This document shows positions 1 through 8,527 of a DNA stretch of 64,000 nucleotides, piece by piece. This stretch comes from Saccharibacillus sacchari DSM 19268 (GTDB lineage Bacteria > Bacillota > Bacilli > Paenibacillales > Paenibacillaceae), in NCBI RefSeq assembly GCF_000585395.1, contig NZ_KK073875.1:5733519-5797518 (forward strand), read 5' to 3'. Position numbers and translations under genes: made by a program. The notes beneath the pieces are model-generated. The model saw only the letters and a list, made by a program, of their open reading frames with translations, had not been told where the DNA came from and searched no databases. How positions within the stretch are numbered: the stretch's first letter is position 1; each line of letters opens with the position of its first letter.

Positions 1-170
1 ATGATTAGGGATTGAGCTTGGAATTGAGATCATTGTTGCTAAAAAGCAACAATTCTCGACTGAAAAAGGCGTTTTAGGCTTTTAAGGGCAGCATTATTGC
101 TTGTTCGCAACAATGACGTTCTCTTGCCCGGTTTATCGCCTAAATTGTTGCTTATACGCAGGAATGACTA
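1..170. repeat. Intergenic array of phased palindromes (locus A, left-truncated)
   Basis: Three imperfect palindromes start at 32, 93 and 144. The first has perfect 8-bp arms, ATTGTTGC and GCAACAAT, around TAAAAA. The next two are variants (ATTATTGC...GCAACAAT and ATTGTTGC...GCAGGAAT). Start-to-start spacings are 61 and 51 nt. Comparison with loci at 10.2, 25.7 and 51.5 kb (short-long-short spacing) suggests that a first unit lies just left of the window. No gene is visible in 1-265. The function is unknown; a DNA-binding array or RNA hairpin array are both possible. Confidence 0.7.
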
Positions 171-265
171 TGACGTGGCTGGATGTGCCGCAATCTATTA
201 AGTCTGTTTAGAAGCAAATCTGCCTATTGGGCGATTTTCGTTCTTCCCTATGCGCAAATCCTGTT

Positions 266-1234
266 CTACGTTTGCTTGCGCAATACCGCCTCAAACTTGG
301 ACACCAGTTCGCGCAATTCGTCCAGCTTGGCGATCTGGGATAGCCATTCGGGCGGGATGGAAGATTCGCCATACAGGATACCCGCCAAGCCGCCGACTAC
401 GGCTGCGGTAGTGTCGGTGTCTTCGCCCAGATTGACGGCTTTCAAAGCGGTCTCGCGGTAGCTGTCGGCAGTGAGCAGGCACCATGCGGCGGCTTCCAGC
501 GTATCGACGACGTAGCCGCTTGAGCGGATTTCGTCTCTTTTTAACGAGGCTAATTCGCCGTTCAGCACGCGCTCGAATGCTGCCAGCTCTGCATGTCCGG
601 CGTGACGTTCGTTGATTGCCGCGACGGTTGCTTGATACGCTTGTTCCGCAGACTGTCCTTCCAACAATTTCAGCGCCATTTCCACATAGATCTGGCAGGC
701 CAGCAGGGAGCGGGGGTGTCTGTGCGTGACGGACGAGACTTCGTTCACGAGGCGTTCGCGTTCTGTAGGTTCCAGATTCTGCGTGTAAAAAGCCATCGGC
801 AAGATGCGCATCAGCGAGCCGTTGCCGTTGGAACGTTCATGCGTAAGTCCTGCGAATTTGGCCCAGACGGCTTCGGTCCGGTAGCGTTCCAGCGCTTCGC
901 GCGTCGCGTTGCCGATATCGAACAGCTCGTTGTATGGCGTCATATACCCGTGCGTCAGCCAACGGACAAAGCGGCCTGCCATGTCTTCGGTATCGCACTC
1001 GCCTTGCAAAGCCAGACTTTCCACCGTGCACCAGGTCATCGTGCTGTCGTCCGACCATGTGCCCGGCGGCTGGTTATACGTGCCGTAGCCGAACATGTCC
1101 GTGACGGGGTCGCGATCCAAAGCGCTTCTGGATCGAAACTCGACCGGAACGCCCAGCGCATCGGCTACGGTTAGTCCCAGCAGCGCGCCGTGCAATCGAT
1201 CGGGCGTCAAGTGTCCTTTATACGAATTGCTCAT
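266..1234 (-). CDS. ADP-ribosylglycohydrolase family protein
   Basis: A 322-residue protein of the DraG/ARH fold, which removes ADP-ribose from proteins or other acceptors with the help of a binuclear Mg centre. The N-terminus has the family pattern GALLGLTVADALGVPVEF, followed by the metal-binding segment TWSDDSTMTWCTVESL. The C-terminus carries the second metal motif, GEDTDTTAAVVGGLAGILYG, as expected for a full-length enzyme. An AGGAGG ribosome site precedes the ATG. It lies downstream of two DUF1877 genes on the same strand, with 43 nt between it and the nearer one, so the three may be co-transcribed. The substrate cannot be told from sequence. No ADP-ribosyltransferase partner is visible nearby. 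Confidence 0.9.
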   Translation of the reverse strand: MSNSYKGHLTPDRLHGALLGLTVADALGVPVEFRSRSALDRDPVTDMFGYGTYNQPPGTWSDDSTMTWCTVESLALQGECDTEDMAGRFVRWLTHGYMTPYNELFDIGNATREALERYRTEAVWAKFAGLTHERSNGNGSLMRILPMAFYTQNLEPTERERLVNEVSSVTHRHPRSLLACQIYVEMALKLLEGQSAEQAYQATVAAINERHAGHAELAAFERVLNGELASLKRDEIRSSGYVVDTLEAAAWCLLTADSYRETALKAVNLGEDTDTTAAVVGGLAGILYGESSIPPEWLSQIAKLDELRELVSKFEAVLRKQT

Positions 1235-1277
1235 TTCTCCTCCTGTTCCCGAAACTTCCTTGTTCGGCTCAAGTTGC

Positions 1278-1760
1278 TTACGAGACGTAGATTAACATGC
1301 CTTCGCCGTTTTCTGCCGCTTGATGGTAGTAGGCCTTCATCGGCCCGTAATAGCTCAGCAGATAATCCAACTCTCCCGCATCGTTCCAATCCGGCGCCGG
1401 ATAGACGCCCGCTTCGTTCATGTCGTCGGGCGCAAAGCCTTTTTTCAACGCATCGTCGTCGAGGACTTCCAGCGCTCCGGAAACTTCGCGCACTTGATCG
1501 GGCGTCAGATAACGAACGATAATGTCTTCCGTTTCTTCTTCGTTAATCGGCTGGCCGCCCATAAGCGCGTTGTAGAGCGGTCCTTTTCCTCCGAAAGCAT
1601 CTCCGCACAGCAGATAATGCAGGCCGTGCCAAGCCTTGTCGAGATCCAGCTCGTCTTCGGCTTCGTCGCCAAAAACGTACTCGTCCAACGTTGCCGTTTT
1701 GTCGATCAAGGCAGCTAACAGCTCCGCCGGTACCCTTTTCAAATAACCGATCATTCCCAT
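1278..1760 (-). CDS. DUF1877 (YfbM-like) family protein, copy 1
   Basis: A 160-residue cytosolic protein of the DUF1877/YfbM family, of unknown biochemical role. Typical features are the N-terminal MGMIGYLKRVP, a central LDLDKAWHGLHYLLCG segment, PLYNALMGG, and a C-terminal block ending ENGEGMLIYVS. AAGGAGG lies 9 nt before the ATG. It is a close paralogue of the next upstream gene (the same LxxSW/AWHGLH, GPLFNALMGGRP and AAENGEGMLLY blocks), showing a tandem duplication. No transmembrane segment or signal peptide is visible. Confidence 0.85.
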   Translation of the reverse strand: MGMIGYLKRVPAELLAALIDKTATLDEYVFGDEAEDELDLDKAWHGLHYLLCGDAFGGKGPLYNALMGGQPINEEETEDIIVRYLTPDQVREVSGALEVLDDDALKKGFAPDDMNEAGVYPAPDWNDAGELDYLLSYYGPMKAYYHQAAENGEGMLIYVS

Positions 1761-1781
1761 CTCGAATAACCTCCTTGTGGT

Positions 1782-2252
1782 CTAAAATGAATACAGCAGC
1801 ATTCCTTCGCCGTTCTCGGCCGCCGCTCGGTAATACGCCGTCAATGCCCGATAACGTTCCAGCAAATGATCCAGCTCGCCGGGAGCGCTCCAATCCGCCG
1901 ACGGATACACGCCCTCTTCGTTCATTCGCTGAGGGTTGAATCCCGCCGTCAGCTCCGCTTCCGACTTGGCCTGCAGCGCCTGCGCGACTTCGCGGGTCTG
2001 TTCCGCGCTAAGCGAACGCACCAACTCTTCCGCATGTTCCAGAGGACGTCCGCCCATTAGCGCATTGAACAAAGGTCCCTTCCCCGTCAGCGCCCCGTCA
2101 CAGATCAAATCGTGCAACCCGTACCAGGAGCGACTCAGATCAAGGGCTTCCTTGCCTCCTTCAAACAAATACCCGTCCGGGTCCCCGGCCCCCTCAATCA
2201 TCTCCAGCAGCTTGCTTTCGGATACGGCTTTCAGTTGCATCGTCACGCCCAT
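1782..2252 (-). CDS. DUF1877 (YfbM-like) family protein, copy 2
   Basis: About 156 residues, paralogous to the gene just downstream (LDLSRSWYGLHDLICDG, GPLFNALMGGRPLE, ENGEGMLLYSF). The reading frame is open for another 62 codons upstream, but AAGAAGGGAG lies 8 nt before the ATG at 2252 (5 nt before an adjacent ATG at 2255). The upstream extension has no family similarity, so the shorter start is chosen; it also matches the paralogue's N-terminus. Only 21 nt separate it from copy 1. Function unknown; tandem DUF1877 copies often sit in variable, contact- or stress-related gene sets, but nothing here proves that. Confidence 0.8.
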   Translation of the reverse strand: MGVTMQLKAVSESKLLEMIEGAGDPDGYLFEGGKEALDLSRSWYGLHDLICDGALTGKGPLFNALMGGRPLEHAEELVRSLSAEQTREVAQALQAKSEAELTAGFNPQRMNEEGVYPSADWSAPGELDHLLERYRALTAYYRAAAENGEGMLLYSF

Positions 2253-2634
2253 CATCCACTCTCCCTTCTTTACCTGCTCCTGATCATTTTTTAAAACGCT
2301 CTTTTGCCCGCATGCCCTATGCACATCGTGCGCTTTATGTAAGTTTGAACTTCTATCCTTATTGTACATGTTTTTGTACACGTTAAGCGATTCGCTTGAA
2401 CCGTGTCCATCCATCGCAGACTTTACCAAAGGGCACAATCGGAACTCAGGCGGCTGCTCCTTTTCCGATTAAACCCTCATTCTCATGTTCTACTCCTTTC
2501 CGCACAAATAGTTGACATGGAATCAAAATCATTCGGAAATGTCAACCGTTCACAGGAGAAGGACAAGATGAGACGATTTCGGCAAAAAAAGTAGCAACAT
2601 GAATGAAAACCCTTAAAAAATCCGGGTATTTTCC
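2253..2634. other. Intergenic region between divergent genes
   Basis: About 380 nt with no supported gene. On the minus strand a TACAAT -10-like hexamer (2361-2366) could serve the DUF1877 pair, but no good -35 was found. A short inverted repeat TGTACA...TGTACA lies at about 2363-2380. Small open frames here lack ribosome sites. Confidence 0.4.
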
Positions 2635-2663
2635 GTGACGCGCCCATGTGAGGATGCTATAAT
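2635..2663 (+). promoter_or_regulatory. Sigma-A promoter of the aminotransferase gene
   Basis: GTGACG (2635-2640, 4 of 6 consensus) and TATAAT (2658-2663) are separated by 17 nt, 35 nt before the aminotransferase start. GGAAGG at 2680-2685 is the ribosome site. Confidence 0.65.
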
Positions 2664-2698
2664 TGACGCAATTCTGTTTGGAAGGATGAAGACGCGCA

Positions 2699-4009
2699 AT
2701 GAACCCAATGGCTGAACAATGGAACGAGAAGATCAAAGCGGGAAACGCGCATGTCCACGACATGTTGTCGGGACTCGGCCGAGAGATCTATTTCCCGAAG
2801 GAAGGCATTTTGAGCCAGTCCGCCGAGGCGACGGCGCACGCCAAGAAATATAACGCCACGATCGGCATCGCGACCGAGAACGGCGGACCGATGCACTTGA
2901 AAGTGATTCAGGATAAACTGTCGGCTTACAATCCAAAGGATCTGTACGGCTATGCGCCTCCCGCGGGCAAGCCGGAACTTCGATCCGCATGGCGCGAGAA
3001 GATGATTCGCGAGAACCCTTCGCTTGAAGGCAAATCGTTCGGCAATCCGATCGCGACCAATGCGCTGACGCACGGCCTGAGCATCGTGGCCGACTTGTTT
3101 GCCGATGCGGGCGACGCGGTCGTGTATCCGGACAAAAACTGGGAGAACTACGAGTTGACCTTCGGCATCCGCCGCGGCGCGAAGATCGTCAACTACGAAC
3201 TGTTTACTACGGACATGAAATTCAATGCCGAAGCGTTCCGCAAAGCATTGCTGGAGCAAAAAGAAGCGGGCAAAGCGATCGTGCCGCTCAACTTCCCGAA
3301 CAACCCGACCGGCTATACGCCGAGTGTCGAAGAAGGCGACCAGATTATCAAGGTTCTGCTGGAAGCGGCAGACGCGGGTATCGATCTCGTTGTCGTGAGC
3401 GACGATGCTTATTTCGGTCTGTTCTTCGAGGATTCGCTGCATGAGTCGTTGTTCGGCAAACTTGCCGGCCTGCATCCACGCATTCTGCCAGTTAAAATCG
3501 ATGGAGCAACGAAAGAAGAGTTTGTCTGGGGCTTCCGCGTAGGCTTCATCACCTTCGCTTCGGATAACGCCGATATACTGGCAGGACTGGAGCAAAAGAC
3601 GATGGGCATCATCCGCGCGACGATCTCCAGCGGTCCTCACCCGTCGCAGACTTTCGTGCTGGACGCGCTGAAAGCCTCGGAATTCGAAGCACAGAAGCAT
3701 GAGAAATTCCTGATCATGAAAGGCCGCGCCAACAAGGTCAAAGACCTGCTCGACAGCGGCAAATACGAAGGCGTCTGGACCTATTACCCGTTCAACTCCG
3801 GTTACTTCATGTGCCTGAAGCTGAACGAAGGCATTCCGGCCGAACAGCTTCGCCAGCATCTGCTGCGCGAATACGGCGTCGGCACGATCGCGCTCGGCGA
3901 GACCGACCTGCGCGTTGCTTTCTCCTGTATCGCGGAAGAGAACCTGGAAGATCTGTTCGATCTCGTGTATAAAGGCGCGAAAGAATTGCAAGCGGCTAAA
4001 AGCGAATAA
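2699..4009 (+). CDS. Class I/II PLP-dependent aminotransferase
   Basis: A 436-residue fold-type I enzyme. Visible landmarks are NFPNNPTGY at residues 198-206, the cofactor-binding DDAYFG around 235-240, the Schiff-base lysine K272 in DGATKEEFVW, and the substrate carboxylate arginine R280 in GFRVGF. The sequence is longer than the classic 390-residue aspartate/alanine aminotransferases. It belongs to a subgroup with the N-terminal FPKEGILSQSAEA motif, whose substrate I cannot name. It is monocistronic: its own promoter precedes it and a strong terminator follows at 4056. Amino-group transfer to a 2-oxoacid is the expected reaction; aspartate or an aromatic amino acid is possible but unproven. 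Confidence 0.88.
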   Translation: MNPMAEQWNEKIKAGNAHVHDMLSGLGREIYFPKEGILSQSAEATAHAKKYNATIGIATENGGPMHLKVIQDKLSAYNPKDLYGYAPPAGKPELRSAWREKMIRENPSLEGKSFGNPIATNALTHGLSIVADLFADAGDAVVYPDKNWENYELTFGIRRGAKIVNYELFTTDMKFNAEAFRKALLEQKEAGKAIVPLNFPNNPTGYTPSVEEGDQIIKVLLEAADAGIDLVVVSDDAYFGLFFEDSLHESLFGKLAGLHPRILPVKIDGATKEEFVWGFRVGFITFASDNADILAGLEQKTMGIIRATISSGPHPSQTFVLDALKASEFEAQKHEKFLIMKGRANKVKDLLDSGKYEGVWTYYPFNSGYFMCLKLNEGIPAEQLRQHLLREYGVGTIALGETDLRVAFSCIAEENLEDLFDLVYKGAKELQAAKSE

Positions 4010-4055
4010 GAATCTTTGACGGCACGCGTTCAAATTGAATATTCCGATTTATGCT

Positions 4056-4094
4056 CAAAAAGGCTGTTGAGAATTTCTCAACAGCCTTTTTTTG
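4056..4094. terminator. Rho-independent terminator (bidirectional)
   Basis: GGCTGTTGAGA pairs with TCTCAACAGCC around a 3-nt loop, flanked by A and T runs on both sides, 45 nt after the aminotransferase stop. It also ends the convergent TetR gene. Confidence 0.9.
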
Positions 4095-4148
4095 CTTTAT
4101 GGACTTGCGAAGAAAATAAAGTACGCCCTAGAACGCTCCCAAATCAAG

Positions 4149-4760
4149 TCAGGCCGAATGTCGAACAAGATTCCAGATCTCCATGAATTTCGTGATGGCC
4201 TGATCGATCGTTTCAAAAGGAACGCCGTCCCGAGCCTGTGTAGAGATGCCTTGCATAAAGGTATCAAATACGGTGGTCAACATGTGTATATCCGTGGAAG
4301 CAGGGAGTTCGCCGGTATCCACCGCACGCCGGATGCAATCTTGAAGGCGATTGCGAGTCAGCTTTCTTTTCTCGGCGGCAATATCGCGGATATGATTATT
4401 TTTGGACGAACACGTAGTAGCCGACAGCACGATTAAACAACCGGATGGATGCGCGCTGTCCGTTTGCATTTTTGCGGTACTTCTTAACGTGGTTTCAATC
4501 GCCTCTTTCGGCGAAAGCGCAAGATCCGAAAAACTTTTCGTCACGCGTCCAAACGTATTCATATATCGTTCTACGGCTTCTTTATACAACGCTTCTTTGG
4601 ATTCAAAAGCTGCGTAAAAGCTGGCTGCCGAAATATCCCCCATGACTGCTCGAAGCTGAAGCAATGAAGTCGCCTCGAACCCTTGCTCCCAAAAAAGCAG
4701 CATCGCCTGCACTACAGCTTCATCCCGATCAAAAATGCGCGGACGCCCCGTTCTTGCCAT
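4149..4760 (-). CDS. TetR/AcrR family transcriptional regulator
   Basis: A 203-residue repressor. The N-terminal HTH reads GRPRIFDRDEAVVQAMLLFW...SLLQLRAVMGDISAASFYAAFESKEALYKEAVERY (residues 5-65), typical of TetR. The C-terminal two-thirds is an all-helical ligand/dimerisation domain with cysteines in SGCLIVLSATTC. AAAGGGAGGG lies before the ATG. It is transcribed divergently from an MFS exporter, and near-identical direct repeats flank that exporter's promoter, so the likely role is ligand-relieved repression of the exporter and of itself. The inducer is unknown. Confidence 0.88.
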   Translation of the reverse strand: MARTGRPRIFDRDEAVVQAMLLFWEQGFEATSLLQLRAVMGDISAASFYAAFESKEALYKEAVERYMNTFGRVTKSFSDLALSPKEAIETTLRSTAKMQTDSAHPSGCLIVLSATTCSSKNNHIRDIAAEKRKLTRNRLQDCIRRAVDTGELPASTDIHMLTTVFDTFMQGISTQARDGVPFETIDQAITKFMEIWNLVRHSA

Positions 4761-4794
4761 TAGAGATTCCCTCCCTTTTCTTAATTATATACTA

Positions 4795-4868
4795 ATCGAT
4801 CCATAAATCATTGACAAGTACAGCTGCTCTGAATAATATAAGGAATGATCGATCCATAAGTCGATTGA
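4795..4868. promoter_or_regulatory. Promoter and candidate TetR operators between tetR and the MFS gene
   Basis: TTGACA (4811-4816) and TAATAT (4834-4839), 17 nt apart, form a strong promoter toward the MFS gene. A direct repeat with core ATCGATCCATAARTC occurs at 4795-4809 (touching the -35) and at 4848-4862 (just after the start of transcription). The second copy is itself nearly palindromic (ATGATCGATCCAT). Two operators framing the core promoter fit steric repression by the divergent TetR protein. Confidence 0.65.
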
Positions 4869-4900
4869 TTACTTCATTTCATCTTAAAGGAGCTGTACGA

Positions 4901-6064
4901 ATGTCCGATCTATCTGCTCGTCGTTTTCCGCGGCTCGGTTTGCTTGCCCTCGCTATGGCAGGGTTTATAGCCATCATGACCGAAACGCTTCCTGCGGGAT
5001 TGCTGCCGCAAATCAAAGAAGGGCTGCAAATTTCCGAGTCGAGTGCCGGACAACTGGTTACTTTTTATGCAGTCGGGTCGCTGGTTGCCGCCATACCGGT
5101 GGCCGTACTGACCAAAAGCTGGCGCCGGCGTCCGCTTTTGCTTCTGTCTATTTTCGGGTTTCTGGTCTTCAACACCATTACTGCCCTTTCGTCAAACTAT
5201 GCGCTGACGCTTTTTGCCCGTTTCTTCGCCGGCGTTGCCGCGGGCGTTTCCTGGGGTCAGATCGGCGGTTACGCCTTACGCATGGTACCTGAGCATCTGA
5301 AAGGAAGAGGCATGGCCGTGGCGATGATCGGAACGCCGCTTGCCTTATCGTTCGGCGTTCCGGCAGGTACGTTGCTGGGTTCGTTCATGGGCTGGCGCTC
5401 GGTGTTCTGGCTGATGTCGTTGCTGGCGTTTATACTGATCTTCTGGATACTCTGGAAAGTGCCGGATTATCCGGGGCAGTCAGCGGATAAGCGGACCTCC
5501 GTCAAGCAAGTCTTGTTCACCCCCGGCATCCTTCCCGTTTTGACCGTCGTCTTGGCATGGATGTTGGCTCATAACATTTTGTATACGTACATCGCTCCTT
5601 TTCTCGCCGATGTCGGGTTGGAATCCAAAGTCGGACTCATCTTGCTCGTATTCGGTCTGATGGCATTGGTGGGCATTTGGATTACGGGCCTGTTCATCGA
5701 TCGGTGGTTACGCATGCTGGTTCTCGTGAGCCTCGCGGGATTTTCCTTGATTGCTCTTATATTGGGTTTGTGGAGCGAGCATGCTATGGTCGTCTTCGGT
5801 TCGGTTGCCTTGTGGGGTCTTACATTCGGCGGTGCCGCTACCCTGCTCCAGACCGCGCTTGCTCAAGCTACGGACGAACAAGGCGTGGATCTCGTCATGC
5901 CGATCAATACAACCGTTTGGAATTTGGCTATTGCCCTTGGGGGAATCATAGGAGGCGTTCTTCTGACCCAATGGGGAGCTGCATCGTTTAGCTGGGTCAT
6001 ATTAGCCTTATCGCTGGTCGCTTTGTTTGTGGCAGGGAGTGCCAAAAGGTACGGCTTCCGATAA
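4901..6064 (+). CDS. MFS drug/sugar efflux transporter (DHA1, AraJ/PbuE-like)
   Basis: 387 residues from the ATG at 4901, which has AAAGGAG 8 nt upstream; the longer open frame starting at 4811 is rejected because it begins inside the promoter. About twelve hydrophobic helices are visible. TM1 carries MAGFIAIMTETLPAGLLPQI, a signature of the DHA1 subgroup that includes AraJ-type sugar efflux and purine efflux pumps. The loop 2-3 motif reads TKSWRRRPLLL. It acts in the cytoplasmic membrane as a proton-driven exporter. The gene is divergent from tetR and ends at a bidirectional terminator. The substrate is unknown. Confidence 0.88.
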   Translation: MSDLSARRFPRLGLLALAMAGFIAIMTETLPAGLLPQIKEGLQISESSAGQLVTFYAVGSLVAAIPVAVLTKSWRRRPLLLLSIFGFLVFNTITALSSNYALTLFARFFAGVAAGVSWGQIGGYALRMVPEHLKGRGMAVAMIGTPLALSFGVPAGTLLGSFMGWRSVFWLMSLLAFILIFWILWKVPDYPGQSADKRTSVKQVLFTPGILPVLTVVLAWMLAHNILYTYIAPFLADVGLESKVGLILLVFGLMALVGIWITGLFIDRWLRMLVLVSLAGFSLIALILGLWSEHAMVVFGSVALWGLTFGGAATLLQTALAQATDEQGVDLVMPINTTVWNLAIALGGIIGGVLLTQWGAASFSWVILALSLVALFVAGSAKRYGFR

Positions 6065-6158
6065 TCGGGTATGTTGATCCGCTACTTCTCCGACTACGGA
6101 CGCGGCTTCATTCGACCGTGAATTCGCGGTTGTTAATATCGTGGTTTTCTTTACGCAT

Positions 6159-6194
6159 AAAAAAATCCGGACAGTTATTTGTCCGGATTTTTTA
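6159..6194. terminator. Bidirectional terminator between MFS gene and ecsB
   Basis: AAAAATCCGGACA and TGTCCGGATTTTT form a 13-bp stem around GTTATT, with A and T runs for both directions. It serves the plus-strand exporter and the minus-strand ecsAB operon, whose ecsB stop is at 6197. Confidence 0.9.
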
Positions 6195-6196
6195 GA

Positions 6197-7603
6197 TTAC
6201 TCGTCTTCCCCTTCCAGCTTGCGCCATTTCCGTCCGGCGGAATTGTACAGCAGGAAACACAGCACCCAAGCAGCAACAAGTGCTCCGACCGCAAGCAGCG
6301 GATCGGAAGGCAACGTGAGCAGGAACGGCAGCCACATGAACGCCGAAGCAATCAGCAGGACGCGAATCATGAGATGCAGCCCGGCGCGTACGCGCGAATC
6401 CTCAGGAATCGGATACAATCCCAGCCAGAGCGAATCGGCATGGGTACGGCGCAATCCGTTAAGCTGCATCCCGATCATGAAGGTGAACAACAGCAGCAAA
6501 GCCAAGCCCAACCACGATTCGCGGGCAAGCAGTTGGAGAACGAACCCGACGACTGCCAGACGCGCCGCCATTCCGAGCATGTCGCCGCGAATAAACGAAC
6601 GCGTCAGAAGGAAGCGATACGCCTCCTCCGGCTTCCACGGGATCGAGCGTCCTATACCGGACAGCAAACGTCGACGATATACGCGCGGGTCCTGCGTCGG
6701 CACGTCCACGAACCAGCCGAGCATGCGCATGGAGCGACCTGCTTGCGCTTTTTCGACCGCGATCAGACGCTCCCAAGGTACGCGGTGCTTAGGCGGGAAA
6801 CGCAGCGCCAGCGCGTACAGCGCCGCGAGGGCGACGATCGCGATAACGGACCAAAACAACGGCAGCCAGAACCAAGCGAATACGCTCGCCGCCGCCAGCA
6901 CCCAACGCAGCAACCGATAGATATCGGCCTGACGGGCGGATACCATCCGGTGTTCCTGCCAAGCGCCGTAAGCGAACAACAGTTTCAGGCCGAGTACCAA
7001 CAGCAAACTCGCCCATAGATTCGCGTGATCGTTCGGCAGCACGCGAATATAGATCGGCCAAGCAACGAGCAGGACAACCCAAATCAACAGCAGTTTGCCG
7101 ATGACGCCTGCGCGCCAAGCCGGGGAAAAGTACGCCTTCATCTGCGTTTCGAGCGGCAGCAGGAAGACCGTATCCGCCGATTGCAGATACGTGCGGAAGC
7201 TGCTCCAGGCCGCCATCGGGAAGATCAGAATCGACAGAATCCATTGAATCGGAAGCCCCGGCGGCATATCTTGGAGGATCGATGTGTACCATGCCGAGAA
7301 CAAAATCAGCAGCAGCAACACCGATACGGCAAGTCCGCTTTGGATAATGTACGGCAGGTAAGGCAGGATTCGACCCAAGAAGATCGAACGCCGTTTGCCG
7401 CGCATCGCCATCATGCCTTCTGCCGTCATCGGAGCGATCGTTCCGGGCGCCCAAGGCAGGCCGGAAACGATCGGGCGTCCGTTCTCTCCGTCGGCCGTGC
7501 GGCCCGCGGGTTGCTTGGAAGCAGAAGCGGACGTTCCGTTTCCCTGCAACGGCGTCGGATCGTTTCCTTTTCCCGAACCTCCGTCGTGCTGCGGCCCGGT
7601 CAT
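6197..7603 (-). CDS. ecsB: ABC transporter permease EcsB
   Basis: 468 residues. After an N-terminal hydrophilic, low-complexity stretch of about 65 residues there are paired hydrophobic helices (IIQSGLAVSVLLLLILFSAWY, WILSILIFPMAAW and further). The EcsB hallmark SADTVFLLPLETQMKAYF follows, then a second helix cluster. EcsB is the membrane partner of EcsA; in Bacillus the pair affects protein secretion, intramembrane proteolysis and competence. The start overlaps the ecsA stop by 4 nt (ATGA), so the two are translationally coupled. The glycine- and serine-rich N-terminal extension is longer than in B. subtilis EcsB. Confidence 0.9.
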   Translation of the reverse strand: MTGPQHDGGSGKGNDPTPLQGNGTSASASKQPAGRTADGENGRPIVSGLPWAPGTIAPMTAEGMMAMRGKRRSIFLGRILPYLPYIIQSGLAVSVLLLLILFSAWYTSILQDMPPGLPIQWILSILIFPMAAWSSFRTYLQSADTVFLLPLETQMKAYFSPAWRAGVIGKLLLIWVVLLVAWPIYIRVLPNDHANLWASLLLVLGLKLLFAYGAWQEHRMVSARQADIYRLLRWVLAAASVFAWFWLPLFWSVIAIVALAALYALALRFPPKHRVPWERLIAVEKAQAGRSMRMLGWFVDVPTQDPRVYRRRLLSGIGRSIPWKPEEAYRFLLTRSFIRGDMLGMAARLAVVGFVLQLLARESWLGLALLLLFTFMIGMQLNGLRRTHADSLWLGLYPIPEDSRVRAGLHLMIRVLLIASAFMWLPFLLTLPSDPLLAVGALVAAWVLCFLLYNSAGRKWRKLEGEDE

Positions 7604-8361
7604 TGAATGCCTCCCGCGCCCTCGGCCCGAACCAATCGGTCGAACATGTCTTCCAGGGAAGCGCCGGGCATACGGGCCGCTTTTCGAATGTCCTCCAACG
7701 TCCCTTGCACGATAATGCGCCCTTTATGCAAAATCACGAAGCGGTTACAGTAGTTCTCGATCGTGGACAAAATATGCGAACTGAGCAGAATCGAAGCCCC
7801 TTCGCGGTTGACCTCGACCATGTACTCCAGCAGATCGCGGATGCCGAGCGGATCAAGGCCGAGGAACGGCTCGTCGATCACGTACAACGGCGGACGCGCG
7901 ATGAAGGCGCACATGATCATAACCTTCTGCTTCATCCCTTTGGACAAATGCGAGGACAGGCTGTGTTCTTTGTCCTTCATGTAAAAAAGCTTCAGCAGCC
8001 GCTCCGCCCGTTCTTCGAATACGGCATGATCGACGCCGTAAGCGCGAGCCGTGAATTCCAAATGCTCGCGCACCGTCAATTCCTCGTACAACACCGGGGA
8101 CTCGGGAACGAAAGCGAGCGAAGCGCGATAACTCCCCGGGTCGTCTTTGAGCAGCGAGCCGCCGATCCGAACTTCGCCTTCCCGCGGAGACATCAGGCCC
8201 AGAATATGCTTCATCGTCGTACTTTTGCCTGCGCCGTTCAGACCGATCAAGCCGACCATTTCGCCCGGAGCGACTTCAAAATCGACATCGTGCAGAACCG
8301 GCTTGTTCACGCTGTAACCGCCGGTCAGCCTTCCTACCTTCAGGATGGCTTGTTCACTCAT
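7600..8361 (-). CDS. ecsA: ABC transporter ATP-binding protein EcsA
   Basis: A 253-residue ATPase. Walker A is GLNGAGKST (about residues 43-51), the signature region is SLSSHLSKGMKQKVMI (a divergent LSKGM as in EcsA rather than LSGGQ), and Walker B is LYVIDEPFLGLDP. AGGTGAAGGAG precedes the ATG. It is the first gene of ecsAB and energises EcsB. A short palindromic repeat lies between it and the upstream helicase gene, so the operon may have its own promoter in 8362-8456. Confidence 0.93.
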   Translation of the reverse strand: MSEQAILKVGRLTGGYSVNKPVLHDVDFEVAPGEMVGLIGLNGAGKSTTMKHILGLMSPREGEVRIGGSLLKDDPGSYRASLAFVPESPVLYEELTVREHLEFTARAYGVDHAVFEERAERLLKLFYMKDKEHSLSSHLSKGMKQKVMIMCAFIARPPLYVIDEPFLGLDPLGIRDLLEYMVEVNREGASILLSSHILSTIENYCNRFVILHKGRIIVQGTLEDIRKAARMPGASLEDMFDRLVRAEGAGGIQ

Positions 8362-8456
8362 ACTCCTTCACCTCTTCTGCGTCTGATGCTTGAAATTTAA
8401 TGATGCTCAAACTTCGCATTCAAGCGAATTCTCGCTTCAAGTGAGACAAGCTGCTC

Positions 8457-8527
8457 CTACCTTGCCCACGCTAAAAGCAAGGTTATGCCCGGCCGGACAT
8501 AACCTCTGATTAAGAGTTGACAAGTTA
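8457..8527. repeat. Short copy of the AGTACCTTGTC palindromic element
   Basis: CTACCTTGCCCACGCT on the left and AGAGTTGACAAGTTATT on the right are near-complements, with an inner stem GGTTATG/CATAACC. The right end matches the right ends of the elements at 34.4 and 62.6 kb (TGATTAAGAGTTGACAAG). It is about 70 nt, so the large inner hairpin of the other copies is missing. The element overlaps the helicase stop codon at 8525-8527 and could act as that gene's 3' hairpin. Confidence 0.65.

Noticed and set aside
2657-4033. 458-codon minus-strand frame opposite the aminotransferase
   Set aside because: Antisense shadow; the plus-strand frame has PLP motifs, a promoter and a terminator.
6141-7018. 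Long plus-strand frames opposite ecsB
   Set aside because: They are antisense shadows of a clear ecsB gene, Arg/Gln/Ser-rich, without ribosome sites.
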